The position numbers were made by a program, and so were the translations under genes. A stretch of DNA of 64,000 nucleotides, taken from the NCBI RefSeq assembly GCF_008710275.1, contig NZ_VYQE01000004.1, positions 1 through 64,000 on the forward strand. Reading direction: 5' to 3'. The DNA is from Histidinibacterium aquaticum (GTDB lineage Bacteria > Pseudomonadota > Alphaproteobacteria > Rhodobacterales > Rhodobacteraceae). The notes below the pieces were generated by a model that saw only the letters and a program-made list of their open reading frames with translations, was not told the DNA's origin and made no database searches. This document shows positions 17,409-26,611 of this stretch, piece after piece; the stretch's first letter is position 1; every line of letters starts with the position of its first letter.

Positions 17409-18752
17409 ATGGCCGGTATTCCGCACGACCATTACGAGCCCAAGACGGGCGGGGAGAAGTGGCTGCACCGCCGCCTTCCCATCGTGGGGCTCCTCTACGA
17501 CACGCTTTTCATCCCGACGCCGCGTAACCTGAACTGGATGTGGATCTGGGGCATCGTCCTCGTCTTCACGCTGGTGCTGCAGATCGCGACCGGCGTCGTC
17601 CTGGTGATGCACTACACCCCGCACGTCGACATGGCCTTCGCCAGCGTCGAGCACATCATGCGCGATGTGAACGGCGGGCACATGATCCGATACTTCCACA
17701 TGAACGGCGCCTCGCTGTTCTTCGTGGCGGTCTACCTGCACATCTTCCGCAGCCTCTACTACGGCAACTACAAGTCGCCGCGCGAGGTCACCTGGATCAT
17801 CGGCATCCTGATGTTCGTGCTGATGATGGGCACCGCCTTCATGGGCTACGTTCTGCCCTGGGGCCAGATGTCGTTCCACGGCACCGCGGTCATCACCGGC
17901 CTCTTCGGGGCAATCCCGCTCGTTGGTGAATCCGTGCAGACCTGGCTGCTCGGCGCTTCGGCCGTGGGCCAGCCCGCGCTGAACCGCTTCTTCTCGCTGC
18001 ACTACCTGCTGCCCTTCATCCTGCTGGGCCTGACCATCGTGCACGTCTGGGCCTTCCACACGACGGGCAACAACAACCCCTCCGGGGTCGAGGTGCGCCG
18101 GTCGTCCAAGGAAGAGGCTGAGAAGGACACCCTTCCATTCTGGCCCTACTTCGTCATCAAGGACCTCTTCGCGCTCGCCGTGGTGCTGGTCGTCTTCATG
18201 ATGATCGTGGGCTTCATGCCGAACTACCTCGGCCACCCCGACAACTACATCGAGGCGAACCCGCTCGCGACACCCTCGCACATCGTGCCGGAATGGTACT
18301 TCCTGCCGTTCTACGCGATCCTGCGGGCCTTCACCGCGGACGTCTGGATCGTGATGTTCACGAACTGGATCACCTTCGGCATCGTCGACGCGAAGTTCTT
18401 CGGCGTCCTCGCGATGTTCGGCGCGATCGTGGTCATGGCGCTCGCGCCCTGGCTCGACACCTCGAGCGTCCGGTCGGGCCGCTACCGCCCGATGTTCAAG
18501 TGGTGGTTCGCGCTGCTCGTGGTCGACTTCATCGTGCTGATGTGGGTCGGCGCCCAGCCGGCCGAGGGGATCTATCCCTACATCGCCCTCATCGGGTCGG
18601 CCTACTGGTTCGGCTACTTCCTCGTCATCCTGCCGCTGCTCGGCGTGATCGAGAAGCCGATCGCCCAGCCGCGCACGATCGAGGACGACTTCAAAGCCCA
18701 TTACGGTCCGTCGGACGAGGCCCCCGCGGCCAAGCCGACCCCGGCCGAGTGA
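17409..18752 (+). CDS. petB: Cytochrome b subunit of the bc1 complex
   Basis: 447 residues with eight or more membrane helices. Haem ligands fall at the exact positions known from Rhodobacter capsulatus: His97 and His111 ([18 protein letters not shown]), His198 and His212 ([16 protein letters not shown]). The Qo-site PEWY motif is residues 294-297 ([14 protein letters not shown]). A ribosome site (AAGGAG) precedes ATG 17409. The protein is longer than the mitochondrial form, as in other Rhodobacterales. Catalyses quinol oxidation and quinone reduction in the Q cycle. Confidence 0.98.
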   Translation: MAGIPHDHYEPKTGGEKWLHRRLPIVGLLYDTLFIPTPRNLNWMWIWGIVLVFTLVLQIATGVVLVMHYTPHVDMAFASVEHIMRDVNGGHMIRYFHMNGASLFFVAVYLHIFRSLYYGNYKSPREVTWIIGILMFVLMMGTAFMGYVLPWGQMSFHGTAVITGLFGAIPLVGESVQTWLLGASAVGQPALNRFFSLHYLLPFILLGLTIVHVWAFHTTGNNNPSGVEVRRSSKEEAEKDTLPFWPYFVIKDLFALAVVLVVFMMIVGFMPNYLGHPDNYIEANPLATPSHIVPEWYFLPFYAILRAFTADVWIVMFTNWITFGIVDAKFFGVLAMFGAIVVMALAPWLDTSSVRSGRYRPMFKWWFALLVVDFIVLMWVGAQPAEGIYPYIALIGSAYWFGYFLVILPLLGVIEKPIAQPRTIEDDFKAHYGPSDEAPAAKPTPAE

Positions 18753-18769
18753 GAAAGGACGCGACCGAG

Positions 18770-19636
18770 ATGCTTCGCAAACTCACGATCACCGCGGCCT
18801 GCGCCCTGGCCCTCAGCTCGGGCGCGGCACTCGCCGCCGGTGGAGAGAGCCACGTCTACGACTACGACTTCCCCTTCGAGGGGCCGTTCGGCAGCTACGA
18901 CACCAACCAGCTCCAGCGCGGGCTGCAGATCTACACCGAGATCTGCTCCGCCTGTCACGGACTGCGCTACGTGGCCTTCCGTAACCTCAGCGACGAGGGC
19001 GGACCCTCGCTCCCCGAGGAGCAGATGCGGGCCTATGCAGAGGGTTTCGAGGTCTGGGACCCGACGCTCTTCGACGGCGAGGGCGACTTCCGTCCGGCCA
19101 CCCCGGCGGACAAGTTCCCGGCTTCCAGCCTCGCCAACGCCCCTGACCTCAGCCTGATGGCCAAGGCTCGCGCGGGCTTCCACGGCCCCTACGGTACCGG
19201 CATCAGCCAGCTGATCAACGGCATGGGCGGCGCGGAGTACATCGCCTCGCTGCTGGCGGGCTACGAGGAAGAGCCGGAATGCGCCCTCGAGGGCGACCCG
19301 ATGGACGGATACTACAACACCGTCTTCGAGGCCGGCGGCTATCCCGAGACCTGCGTCGACGAGGAAGGTCACCGCACGGTGCCCGGCAGCTACATCGCCA
19401 TGGCCCCGCCGCTCTACGGAGACGACGTGACATACGCCGACGGACACTCGACCGAGCTCGAGGAAGAAGCGCAGGACGTGGCCGCCTTCCTGATGTGGAC
19501 GGCCGAGCCGAAGCTCGTCGCGCGCAAGCAGGCCGGTCTGACAGGTGTCATCTTCCTGACCGTGCTTTCCGTGTTGCTCTACCTGACGAACAAGCGCCTC
19601 TGGGCGCCGCACAAGAAGGCCGTGAAGAAGGGCTAA
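18770..19636 (+). CDS. petC: Cytochrome c1 subunit of the bc1 complex
   Basis: 288 residues. A cleavable signal peptide ([16 protein letters not shown]) is followed by a periplasmic haem domain with CSACH (Cys59, Cys62, His63) and the Met-ligand region near [11 protein letters not shown]. One C-terminal membrane anchor follows ([22 protein letters not shown]). An acidic insert with two cysteines ([10 protein letters not shown] and PETCVDEEG) may form a disulfide, as in related bacteria. ATG 18770 has GAAAGGA 12 bases upstream and begins 17 bases after petB. Last gene of petABC; a strong terminator follows. Confidence 0.97.
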   Translation: MLRKLTITAACALALSSGAALAAGGESHVYDYDFPFEGPFGSYDTNQLQRGLQIYTEICSACHGLRYVAFRNLSDEGGPSLPEEQMRAYAEGFEVWDPTLFDGEGDFRPATPADKFPASSLANAPDLSLMAKARAGFHGPYGTGISQLINGMGGAEYIASLLAGYEEEPECALEGDPMDGYYNTVFEAGGYPETCVDEEGHRTVPGSYIAMAPPLYGDDVTYADGHSTELEEEAQDVAAFLMWTAEPKLVARKQAGLTGVIFLTVLSVLLYLTNKRLWAPHKKAVKKG

Positions 19637-19661
19637 CCGCTTTCCTTCATACCGGATCAAG

Positions 19662-19691
19662 CGCCCGCCACTCTCCAGTGGCGGGCGTTTT
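19662..19691 (+). terminator. Rho-independent terminator of petABC
   Basis: CGCCCGCCAC (19662-19671) pairs perfectly with GTGGCGGGCG (19678-19687) around a 6-base loop and is followed by TTTT. It lies 25 bases after the petC stop. The 260 bases that follow, to the thiQ stop, hold no gene I can support. Confidence 0.9.
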
Positions 19692-19949
19692 CGTTGTCGC
19701 TCCTTCCCGAACAGGCCCCGGGCCGTCACCTTCGCTCCGGACCGCACCCCGAGGGCCAATCGCAATTCAGGAGCGACCTGCACACCGAAAAGGATGTAGG
19801 CAGCGACCGGCCCATGGTTTTTCATCCATGGCTGGCACATCTCCGGCGAAGTTCGGGATCAGGAGAGCGACGCGGCGAAAAGGCGATGAGCTGTTCGCCT
19901 CCCTCGACACCTCTGCGCCAGACGGGCCGGAAGTCATCGACCTGGCGGC

Positions 19950-20654
19950 CTAGTCCCCGAGGTAGTCCCTGAGTGCGTCGGGAGGATCTGCGAAGAGCGT
20001 CGCGCGATCATGCGGACCGGTCACCTTCCCCTCGGCCACGAGCAGGACCTGCCCCGCCACGCGTTCCGCATCGGTCGGATCGTGGGTGACCATCAGCAAC
20101 GTCCGCCCATCCGCCGCCAGCACCTCTTTCGCGAGAACCAGCATCTCGGCCTTGAGCCCGGGGCCCAGGGCCGAAAACGGCTCATCGAGCAGGACGAGAG
20201 GCTTGTCCTGCACCAGCACACGGGCGAGCGCCGCGCGGCTCTGCTGGCCGCCCGAGAGCCCGCCCGGCCGCCGGTTGCCGTGCCCCTCCAGCCCGACCCG
20301 AGCGAGTACGTTCGTCACACGCGCGTCCTGTTCGGGGTTCTTGGAGAGCTTCGGTGCAATGCCGAGGGCCACGTTCTGGGCAATGGTCAGATGCGGAAAG
20401 AGGTTCCCGTCCTGAAAGAGCTGGGCCACGGGGCGCTCGAAGGGCGCCAGGCCGCCGAGATCACGTCCGTTAACCTCGATCCGGCCGGACACAGGCTCAA
20501 GGAAGCCGCCGATGACGGCGAGAAGGGTCGACTTGCCGCCACCGGAGGGCCCGATGACGGCCGTCACGCCCTCGCCGACCTCGATATCGGCCTCGAGACG
20601 GAAGTCCCCCTGTTCGATCCTCAGATCGCTACACTTCAGCAACGCGTCCTCCAC
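19950..20654 (-). CDS. thiQ: Thiamine ABC transporter ATP-binding protein
   Basis: 234 residues: Walker A IGPSGGGKSTLLAVIGG, signature GLSGGQQSRAALARVL and Walker B LVLLDEPFSALGP, followed by the H-loop VTHDPTDAERV. It powers the uptake of thiamine, thiamine phosphate or TPP with ThiP and ThiB. The GTG start at 20654 overlaps the thiP end by 26 bases. A TTG five codons in is an alternative. Regulated by the TPP riboswitch before thiB. Confidence 0.92.
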   Translation of the reverse strand: MEDALLKCSDLRIEQGDFRLEADIEVGEGVTAVIGPSGGGKSTLLAVIGGFLEPVSGRIEVNGRDLGGLAPFERPVAQLFQDGNLFPHLTIAQNVALGIAPKLSKNPEQDARVTNVLARVGLEGHGNRRPGGLSGGQQSRAALARVLVQDKPLVLLDEPFSALGPGLKAEMLVLAKEVLAADGRTLLMVTHDPTDAERVAGQVLLVAEGKVTGPHDRATLFADPPDALRDYLGD

Positions 20655-22131
20655 GGTCGAAGACCCAGAACAGGGCGAGACTGAGACTGACCAGAAGCAG
20701 CGCCGCCCCGGCCGCAGCCTCGGTCCGATAGGATCCCATCAGCCGGTACATCTCCAGCGGCAGCGTTGCCTCTCCCGGTCCGGCGAAGAGCGCGATGACC
20801 CCGAGATCCCCCATGGAGATCGCCGCGGCGAGACCCGCCGCGAACCCGAGGGGCCGCCGCAGCCTCGGCAACAGCACCACTCGCAGGCGGCGCCACCCGC
20901 TCAGTCCAAGCGCATCGGCCAGCCGTCCGTGAACCGCCTCCGCCTGCGCGACAGCCGGAGCGAGGACCCGAACGCCGAATGGCACCGCGAGCATCGCGTT
21001 GACGAGGGCCGTCACCGGCAGAGCCGCCGCACCCGGCGGCACGAAGGGGTACACGAGCACGAATAGCCCGGTCCCGACCACCAGCGGCGAGGCGGCGAGC
21101 GGCAGGACGCCGGCGAGCGTCGCCAGCGGACCTGGCCTCAGCGCGAGCGCGAGCGCGAAGGCCATGGCGAGTGCCGCCGAGATGAGCGCAACGGCCACGG
21201 AGCGCCCTGCGGCGGCCCAGACCGTCGGCGGCATGTCGGGCCAGCTACCGATGCCCCGCCAGGCTATGGCCAGCAGCGGCGCCATCAGGAATAGCGTCGC
21301 CGCCCCGATCCAGAGCGCGTCGAGCCAGCGCGATCCATCCCAGCGCATCACGACACGGTCGAGCCCGCCTCCCATGCCGTCGGGCACGGTCACGCCGAAG
21401 GCCAGCGCCGCCGCGGCGGCACAGAGCGCGAACTGGCAGAGTGCCAGCAGCGCCGTTCGTCCGAGATCGAAGTCGAAGCGCAGGGATTGGTAGATTGCGA
21501 GTTCCACAGTCGTGGCTCTCGGCCCGCCGCCGAGGATCAATGCCACGGCGAAGCTCGTCAGGCAGATCAGGAAGATCACCAGCAGGGCCCCCGGCACCAC
21601 CGAGCGCAGCATGGGACGCTCGAGGAGCCGCCCCACCGGCGCGCCCAGAGCAGCGGCGAGACGGAAGCGCTCGGCGGGAATGGCAAGCCAACCCTGCAGC
21701 AGCATCCGCGTCGCAAGCGGCAGGTTGAAGAAGACATGGGCCAGAACGACGCCCCACGGCCCGTAGATGTCGAGCGGCGGCAGGCCCAGCGTGCCCAGCC
21801 CCTCGCTCACCACGCCGCGCCGCCCGAAGACGGTGAGCAGGCCCATCACGGCCACCACGACCGGCAGAATGAAGGGTGCCCCGAGCAGCGTCACCAGCAG
21901 CGAGCGCCCCCGGAACGCCCGGCGTGCCAGGGCCCGGGCCACGGGGATCGCCAGCCCGACCGACAGGACAGCCGAAAGGACCGCCTGCCAGACCGTGAAG
22001 CGGATCGCGGCCCAATCCGCGCGTGCCAGACCCGAGGCATACTCGGCCCGCCAGGCAACGGCGCCCAGCGTGCCGAGCGTCAGCAGAAGCATGAGCCCGG
22101 CGACGGCGCCGCCGGGCCTGCTCAGGCTCAT
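20629..22131 (-). CDS. thiP: Thiamine ABC transporter permease
   Basis: A fused two-half permease of about 500 residues with some 12 membrane helices and two binding-protein-dependent EAA loops (for example AALGAPVGRLLERPMLRSVV and ADALGLSGWRRLRVVLLPRL). This matches the duplicated architecture of ThiP and FbpB-type permeases. ATG 22131 overlaps the thiB stop as ATGA and starts MSLSRPGGAVAGLMLLLTLG; an upstream start at 22152 would add seven residues. Works with ThiB and ThiQ. Confidence 0.92.
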   Translation of the reverse strand: MSLSRPGGAVAGLMLLLTLGTLGAVAWRAEYASGLARADWAAIRFTVWQAVLSAVLSVGLAIPVARALARRAFRGRSLLVTLLGAPFILPVVVAVMGLLTVFGRRGVVSEGLGTLGLPPLDIYGPWGVVLAHVFFNLPLATRMLLQGWLAIPAERFRLAAALGAPVGRLLERPMLRSVVPGALLVIFLICLTSFAVALILGGGPRATTVELAIYQSLRFDFDLGRTALLALCQFALCAAAAALAFGVTVPDGMGGGLDRVVMRWDGSRWLDALWIGAATLFLMAPLLAIAWRGIGSWPDMPPTVWAAAGRSVAVALISAALAMAFALALALRPGPLATLAGVLPLAASPLVVGTGLFVLVYPFVPPGAAALPVTALVNAMLAVPFGVRVLAPAVAQAEAVHGRLADALGLSGWRRLRVVLLPRLRRPLGFAAGLAAAISMGDLGVIALFAGPGEATLPLEMYRLMGSYRTEAAAGAALLLVSLSLALFWVFDRGGRVAEV

Positions 22132-23108
22132 TGAGAGAGAGCGTCGCGCCACGTGGCGATGGCCTCGTCCCGCATGTCGGCGGCCTCTTGCGGTGGCAGG
22201 AGAAGGCCCCCTTCAGGTTGCGTCAGGGTCTCGAACCCTTCCGGCAGACCCTCCTCGGGCGTGACCGAGGGATACATCCAGTTCGTCGTCGGGATCACCG
22301 ACTGGAAACCGGAGGTCGTGACGAACTCCATGAAATCGCGCGCCAGCTCGGGCTGGTCCGTGCTCTCGACCACCGCGGCTACCTCGACCTGAAGGTAGTT
22401 GCCTTCGTCGAAGGCCCAGGAGGTCTTGGTCGGGTCGTCCTCGCCGATCAGGTGGTAGGCGGGCGACGTCGTGTAGGACAGCACCGCGTCGACCTCGCCC
22501 TCGGTGAAGAGGTCGTAGGCCTCGGACCACCCCGGGGTGACGGTGACGATGTTGTCCGCCAGCCCCTCCCAGATCTCGGCGGCCTCGTCGCCGTAGGCCT
22601 CCTGCACCCAGAGCACGAGTCCAAGGCCCGGCGTCGAGGAGCGCGGATCCTGGATGGCGATCGAGAGGTCGCTTTCCGCGAGTTCGCGGAAGTTGGCCGG
22701 TGCCTCGGTCTCCTCGCCGGCGACGAAGGCGAAATAGCTCCAGTCGAAGGGCAGAAAGACATCGTCGTTCCACTCGACGGGTAGGTCGAACTCCGCCTCG
22801 ACGCCGTGTGGCGCGAAGAGGTCGGTCTCGCGCGCCGCGGCGACAAGGTTGGAATCGAGCCCGAGCACGATGTCGGCCTCGGTGCGTTCGCCCTCCAGGC
22901 GCAGGCGGGAGAGCAGCGCAGCCCCGTCACCGGCGGCCACGAATTCGACGTCGCACCCGTCGCACTGGGCCTCGAAGGCTTCTTCGATGGCGGGGCCCGG
23001 GCCCCAGTCGGGGACGAAGCTGTCGTAGGTGTAGATGGTCAGGGTCTGGGCGCCCGCCGCGCTGGCGGTGGCGAACAGCAGTCCTGCGATGGTGGCTGTG
23101 GTCTTCAT
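22128..23108 (-). CDS. thiB: Thiamine-binding periplasmic protein
   Basis: 326 residues. A signal peptide (TTATIAGLLFATASAAGA) is followed by a type-2 periplasmic binding protein starting LTIYTYDSFVPDWGPGPAIE, characteristic of ThiB. Later motifs (DIVLGLDSNL and VTPGWSEAYDLFTEGEVDAVLSYTTSPAYH) agree. It captures thiamine and its phosphates. ATG 23108 was chosen over the longer frame because GGAGG lies a few bases upstream and the signal peptide starts there; the upstream part is the riboswitch. First gene of thiBPQ. Confidence 0.95.
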   Translation of the reverse strand: MKTTATIAGLLFATASAAGAQTLTIYTYDSFVPDWGPGPAIEEAFEAQCDGCDVEFVAAGDGAALLSRLRLEGERTEADIVLGLDSNLVAAARETDLFAPHGVEAEFDLPVEWNDDVFLPFDWSYFAFVAGEETEAPANFRELAESDLSIAIQDPRSSTPGLGLVLWVQEAYGDEAAEIWEGLADNIVTVTPGWSEAYDLFTEGEVDAVLSYTTSPAYHLIGEDDPTKTSWAFDEGNYLQVEVAAVVESTDQPELARDFMEFVTTSGFQSVIPTTNWMYPSVTPEEGLPEGFETLTQPEGGLLLPPQEAADMRDEAIATWRDALSQ

Positions 23109-23148
23109 GGGTCCTCCAATCGCCGGACGGAAAGAGGGCGAGGAGGAG

Positions 23149-23250
23149 CCTCGGTACCTTCCCTCCGCCGGTTCTAGCCGGTTCAGGTTCAACGGGTTCA
23201 CGCCAGTGCGCATCTCAGCCCGTTTCCGGGCACCCCGAGGTACCGCGAGA
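23149..23250 (-). promoter_or_regulatory. TPP (THI-box) riboswitch controlling thiBPQ
   Basis: On the minus strand the leader contains the conserved elements in order: CGGGGTGCCC, GGGCTGAGATG, ACCCGTTGAACCTGAACCGG and GGCGGAGGGAAGGTACCGAGG. The outer ends CCTCGG and CCGAGG close stem P1. It lies 40 bases before the thiB start and close to the ribosome site, so in this high-GC group it probably blocks translation when TPP binds. Confidence 0.95.
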
Positions 23251-23382
23251 TCTAGTCTGCCGCGCCGGGAGCTTCAAGCCGCATTGGGAGGCGGGGCGGG
23301 CGACCCGAGCTCGACCGGGTTTGCCAACGGGGCGGTCTTGGGCTAGCGCTGCGTACCGACGAGGCGGGAGTGACCCAACGAC

Positions 23383-24486
23383 ATGAGCCTGAATTCCTAC
23401 GGCCACCTGTTCCGCGTGACGACCTGGGGCGAGAGCCACGGCCCGGCCCTCGGCTGCACGGTCGACGGCTGCCCGCCCAACGTGCCGCTCGAGGCTCCTG
23501 CCATCCAGCACTGGCTCGACCGCCGGCGCCCCGGACAGAACAAGATGACCACCCAGCGCAAGGAGCCGGACGAGGTCGAGATTCTCTCCGGCGTGTTCGA
23601 GGGGCGGACCACCGGCACCCCGATCCAGCTGATGATCCGCAACACCGACCAGCGGTCGAAGGACTACGGCGAGATCGCCGAGACCTTCCGCCCCGGCCAC
23701 GCCGACATCACCTACTGGCAGAAGTACGGCATCCGCGACTACCGCGGCGGCGGCCGCTCCTCGGCGCGCGAAACCGCGGCCCGCGTCGCCGCCGGCGGCG
23801 TCGCCCGCGCGGCGTTGGCCGAGCTCGCGCCCGGGATCGATGTCCGGGGCTACATGGTCCAGATGGGCGAGAAGCACATCGACCGCAATCGCTTCGATTG
23901 GGAGTCGATCGATACCAACCCCTTCTGGTGCCCCGACCCAGGTGCCGTGCCGGAGTGGACCGACTACCTCGACTGGCTGCGCAAGGATGACCACAACTCC
24001 GTGGGCGCGATGATCGAGGTGGTGGCGCGCGGCGTACCCGCGGGCCTCGGTGCCCCGGTCTACGGCAAGCTCGATACCGACCTCGCCGCCGCCTGCATGT
24101 CGATCAACGCGGTGAAGGGTGTCGAGATCGGTGAAGGCATGGCGGCGGCCGGTCTCACGGGCCGCGACAACGCCGACGAGATCGTCATGGGCGAAAGCGG
24201 CCCGGAATACACGTCGAACCACGCGGGCGGGATCCTGGGCGGCATTTCCACCGGGCAGGAGATCGTCGTGCGCTTTGCGGTGAAGCCCACCAGCTCGATC
24301 CTTTCGCCGCGCCGGTCCATCCGGAAAGACGGCAGCGCGACCGAAGTGGTCACCAAGGGCCGCCACGACCCCTGTGTTGGCATTCGCGCCGTCCCGGTGG
24401 GTGAGGCGATGGTCGCCGCGGTGATCCTTGACCACCTCCTGCTCGACCGGGGGCAGACGGGAGGCGTGCGGGGACAGATCGGCTGA
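23383..24486 (+). CDS. aroC: Chorismate synthase
   Basis: Eliminates phosphate from EPSP to give chorismate, the last shikimate-pathway step; needs reduced FMN. 367 residues with the signatures [17 protein letters not shown], the [14 protein letters not shown] segment (about 120-133) and the C-terminal [10 protein letters not shown], followed by [22 protein letters not shown] 23383 is preceded by a short purine stretch. A hairpin follows the gene. It is divergent from thiBPQ. Confidence 0.97.
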   Translation: MSLNSYGHLFRVTTWGESHGPALGCTVDGCPPNVPLEAPAIQHWLDRRRPGQNKMTTQRKEPDEVEILSGVFEGRTTGTPIQLMIRNTDQRSKDYGEIAETFRPGHADITYWQKYGIRDYRGGGRSSARETAARVAAGGVARAALAELAPGIDVRGYMVQMGEKHIDRNRFDWESIDTNPFWCPDPGAVPEWTDYLDWLRKDDHNSVGAMIEVVARGVPAGLGAPVYGKLDTDLAAACMSINAVKGVEIGEGMAAAGLTGRDNADEIVMGESGPEYTSNHAGGILGGISTGQEIVVRFAVKPTSSILSPRRSIRKDGSATEVVTKGRHDPCVGIRAVPVGEAMVAAVILDHLLLDRGQTGGVRGQIG

Positions 24487-24494
24487 CGCTGACA

Positions 24495-24522
24495 GCCTGC
24501 TGACAGGAAGCTGTCAGCAGGC
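24495..24522 (+). terminator. Perfect 12-bp hairpin after aroC
   Basis: GCCTGCTGACAG (24495-24506) and CTGTCAGCAGGC (24511-24522) pair completely with a GAAG loop, 8 bases after the aroC stop. No T run follows (CTGTGGC), so it may be a weak terminator or 3'-end protector; transcription could continue into the GST gene at 24561. Confidence 0.6.
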
Positions 24523-24560
24523 CTGTGGCATGATGGGGCAGTCCCAACCGGAGAGCCCTC

Positions 24561-25163
24561 ATGTCAACGATCTTCTACCACAGCCCCGCCTCCCGCTCCG
24601 AGACCGTCGCCGCCGCCATTGCCGAGATGGACGTGGGCAACAGGATCGAGACCCGGATCGTCACGATCCCGCGCCAGGACGGCTCGGGCGGCAGGGACCC
24701 GGACAACCCGCACCCCGAAGGCAAGGTGCCTGTGCTGGTGCACGACGGGCGGATGATCTGGGAGCGTCCGGCCATCCTGACCTTCCTGTCCGAGCTCTTC
24801 CCCGAGGCTCCCGCCGTCTGCCCACCGGGTCATCCCGAGCGGGGGCCCTTCCTGTCGTGGCTCGCCTACTATGGCGACGTCGTGGAGCCGGTTGTGATCT
24901 GCCAGGCCGCGGGCATCTCGCACGACTGGCTCTATGCCGCGATCCGGGGGCCCGAGGAGGTCTTCCAGAGGCTTGCCGGAACGCTCGAAGACGGCCGACC
25001 CTATCTTCTGGAGTGCGGCTTCACGACCGCCGACCTGCTGATGGCCTCACCGTTCCTCTACTTCCCCGACCTAGTTCCCGACATGCCCGCCGTTCGGGAT
25101 TGGGTGGCCCGGGTCGGCGCGCGGGATCAGCGCAACGCGGCCGAGGTCGGCGCCTCCGCCTGA
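24561..25163 (+). CDS. Glutathione S-transferase family protein
   Basis: 200 residues with the GST fold: N-domain MSTIFYHSPASRSETVAAAI, cis-Pro segment EGKVPVLVHDGRMIWERPAI (Glu/Arg contacts to glutathione), then the helical domain GPFLSWLAYYGDVVEPVVIC and the ending GFTTADLLMASPFLYF. A ribosome site (CCGGAGAG) precedes the ATG. The 3' end overlaps that of the convergent transporter gene by 37 bases. Cytosolic detoxification or thiol chemistry; substrate unknown. Confidence 0.88.
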   Translation: MSTIFYHSPASRSETVAAAIAEMDVGNRIETRIVTIPRQDGSGGRDPDNPHPEGKVPVLVHDGRMIWERPAILTFLSELFPEAPAVCPPGHPERGPFLSWLAYYGDVVEPVVICQAAGISHDWLYAAIRGPEEVFQRLAGTLEDGRPYLLECGFTTADLLMASPFLYFPDLVPDMPAVRDWVARVGARDQRNAAEVGASA

Positions 25164-26071
25164 CCCTTCTGCTTCGAGAGCTGGACGGCCAGGATGCCTC
25201 CGGCGATGACAGCCACGCCGACCAGGTCGGCGGGGCCGATCCGTTCGCCGAGCAGGATCGCCGCGATGCTCACGCCGAAGAACGGCGTGAGGAAGTGGTA
25301 GACCGCAGCGCGGACGGCGCCGATGCGGTTGACCAGCCAGACCCAGGTCACCGTCGCCAGCACGCCCGGAACGATCGTGGTGTAGACGAAGGCCGCGACC
25401 AGCTGCCAGCTCCAGTCGATGACCAGGGCCTCACTGACCACGGCGGGCCCCGCGAGCGCGGCGGCGCCCACGAGCATCTGCAGGCCCACGATCATCAGGA
25501 AGTCGCCGCCGGAGGAGGCGCCCTTGACGGAGAGCGTCGCCACGGTCAGCGACAGCACGCCAAGGATGCAGAGCGCCACGCCCGCAAGGTCGGCCCCGCC
25601 CGAGACCCGGCTGCCCATGATGAGCGCCACACCCGCGATCCCGGCCACGAGTCCCAGGACGCCCTGCAGCGGCAGCCGCGCGCCCTGCGCCCAGCTCACG
25701 CCCGCGACCAGCAGCGGCATGGCGGAGGCGATGATCGCGGCGAGGGAGGCCTCGACCGTCCGCATCGCCATGAAGTTCGCACCGAGGTAGATGGCGTTCT
25801 GGCAGACGCCGAAGATGACGACGGCGCTCCATTGCCGGCGGGTGAGCCGCCAGCTCTGGCCCAGCGCCTTGGCGATGAGGACCCCGGCGAGACCGGAAAT
25901 CAGGAAGCGCAGGCAAAGGGAGGTGAGCGGCGGGGCATAGGTCACGATCACCCGCGCCGAGGTGAAGGCCGAGGCCCACATGATACCGAAGGCCACTCCG
26001 GCCGCCACCGCCCGTAGATCCAAAGGCCTGCCCCTCGTCCGCTCGCTGCTCTTGTGCGGACGTTGGATCAT
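25127..26071 (-). CDS. EamA/DMT-family transporter
   Basis: 314 residues with ten predicted membrane helices in two five-helix EamA repeats, for example AGVAFGIMWASAFTSARVIV and VAAFVYTTIVPGVLATVTWV. The conserved tail of the second repeat (LGERIGPADLVGVAVIAGGI) is clear. Members export amino acids, nucleosides or other metabolites; the substrate cannot be told. It converges with and overlaps the GST gene. Start ATG 26071 gives a plausible cytosolic N-tail of about 20 residues. Confidence 0.88.
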   Translation of the reverse strand: MIQRPHKSSERTRGRPLDLRAVAAGVAFGIMWASAFTSARVIVTYAPPLTSLCLRFLISGLAGVLIAKALGQSWRLTRRQWSAVVIFGVCQNAIYLGANFMAMRTVEASLAAIIASAMPLLVAGVSWAQGARLPLQGVLGLVAGIAGVALIMGSRVSGGADLAGVALCILGVLSLTVATLSVKGASSGGDFLMIVGLQMLVGAAALAGPAVVSEALVIDWSWQLVAAFVYTTIVPGVLATVTWVWLVNRIGAVRAAVYHFLTPFFGVSIAAILLGERIGPADLVGVAVIAGGILAVQLSKQKGQAEAPTSAALR

Positions 26072-26080
26072 GCCCGGCCG

Positions 26081-26110
26081 AAAAGGAAAAGGGCCGCCGG
26101 TTGGCGACCC
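26081..26110 (-). terminator. Terminator after the HU gene
   Basis: On the minus strand GGGTCGCC and GGCGGCCC pair (one G-T) around AACC and are followed by TTTTCCTTTT. It ends the HU transcript 26 bases after the stop. Confidence 0.8.
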
Positions 26111-26135
26111 TTGTCCGAATTCATCTGTAGAGGGA

Positions 26136-26426
26136 TCAGCCGTTCACGCTGTCCTTCAGGGCCTTCGCGATGGTCATCTTGACCACCTTGTCGGCGTCCT
26201 TCTTGATCTGCTCGCCGGTGGCCGGGTTGCGGACCATGCGCTCGGGGCGCTCACGGCAGTAGATCTTGCCGACGCCGGGCAGGGTCACGGCACCGCCGCT
26301 CGAGACCTCCTTGGTGATCACGGTGGTCACCGCGTCGAGAGCGGCGCCAGCGGTCTTCTTGTCGCTTCCCATTTCGTCGGCCAGGGCGGCGACGAGCTGG
26401 GTCTTGGTCATGGGCTTGTTGGCCAT
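26136..26426 (-). CDS. HU-family DNA-binding protein
   Basis: 96 residues: MANKPMTKTQLVAALADEMG at the N-terminus, the DNA-arm region VTLPGVGKIYCRERPERMVR with NPATGEQIKK, and the helical end VVKMTIAKALKD. It binds and bends DNA in the nucleoid. ATG 26426 is preceded by a GGAGA ribosome site; the longer frame to 26513 is not family-like. The DNA-arm is the HU type rather than IHF. Monocistronic, with its own terminator. Confidence 0.95.
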   Translation of the reverse strand: MANKPMTKTQLVAALADEMGSDKKTAGAALDAVTTVITKEVSSGGAVTLPGVGKIYCRERPERMVRNPATGEQIKKDADKVVKMTIAKALKDSVNG

Positions 26427-26611
26427 GTGATTGTCTCCTTCACTGCCCGACATTCTGGGGCTCGGTTCCGGCATTAAACGGCATCTTGTGATGCCACACA
26501 ACGAAATGTGCACCTAAATCGCGCTGAAATCGCAGATTTTCAGTGGAAAACCGCCGAAATGCCGCACTCAGGGACGATGTGGGCGACCCATATCTTGGAT
26601 TTGACCTCGGA

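Noticed and set aside
16818-18701. 627-codon minus frame opposite petA and petB
   Set aside because: Antisense of two clear bc1 genes; low-complexity His/Asp/Glu-rich composition.
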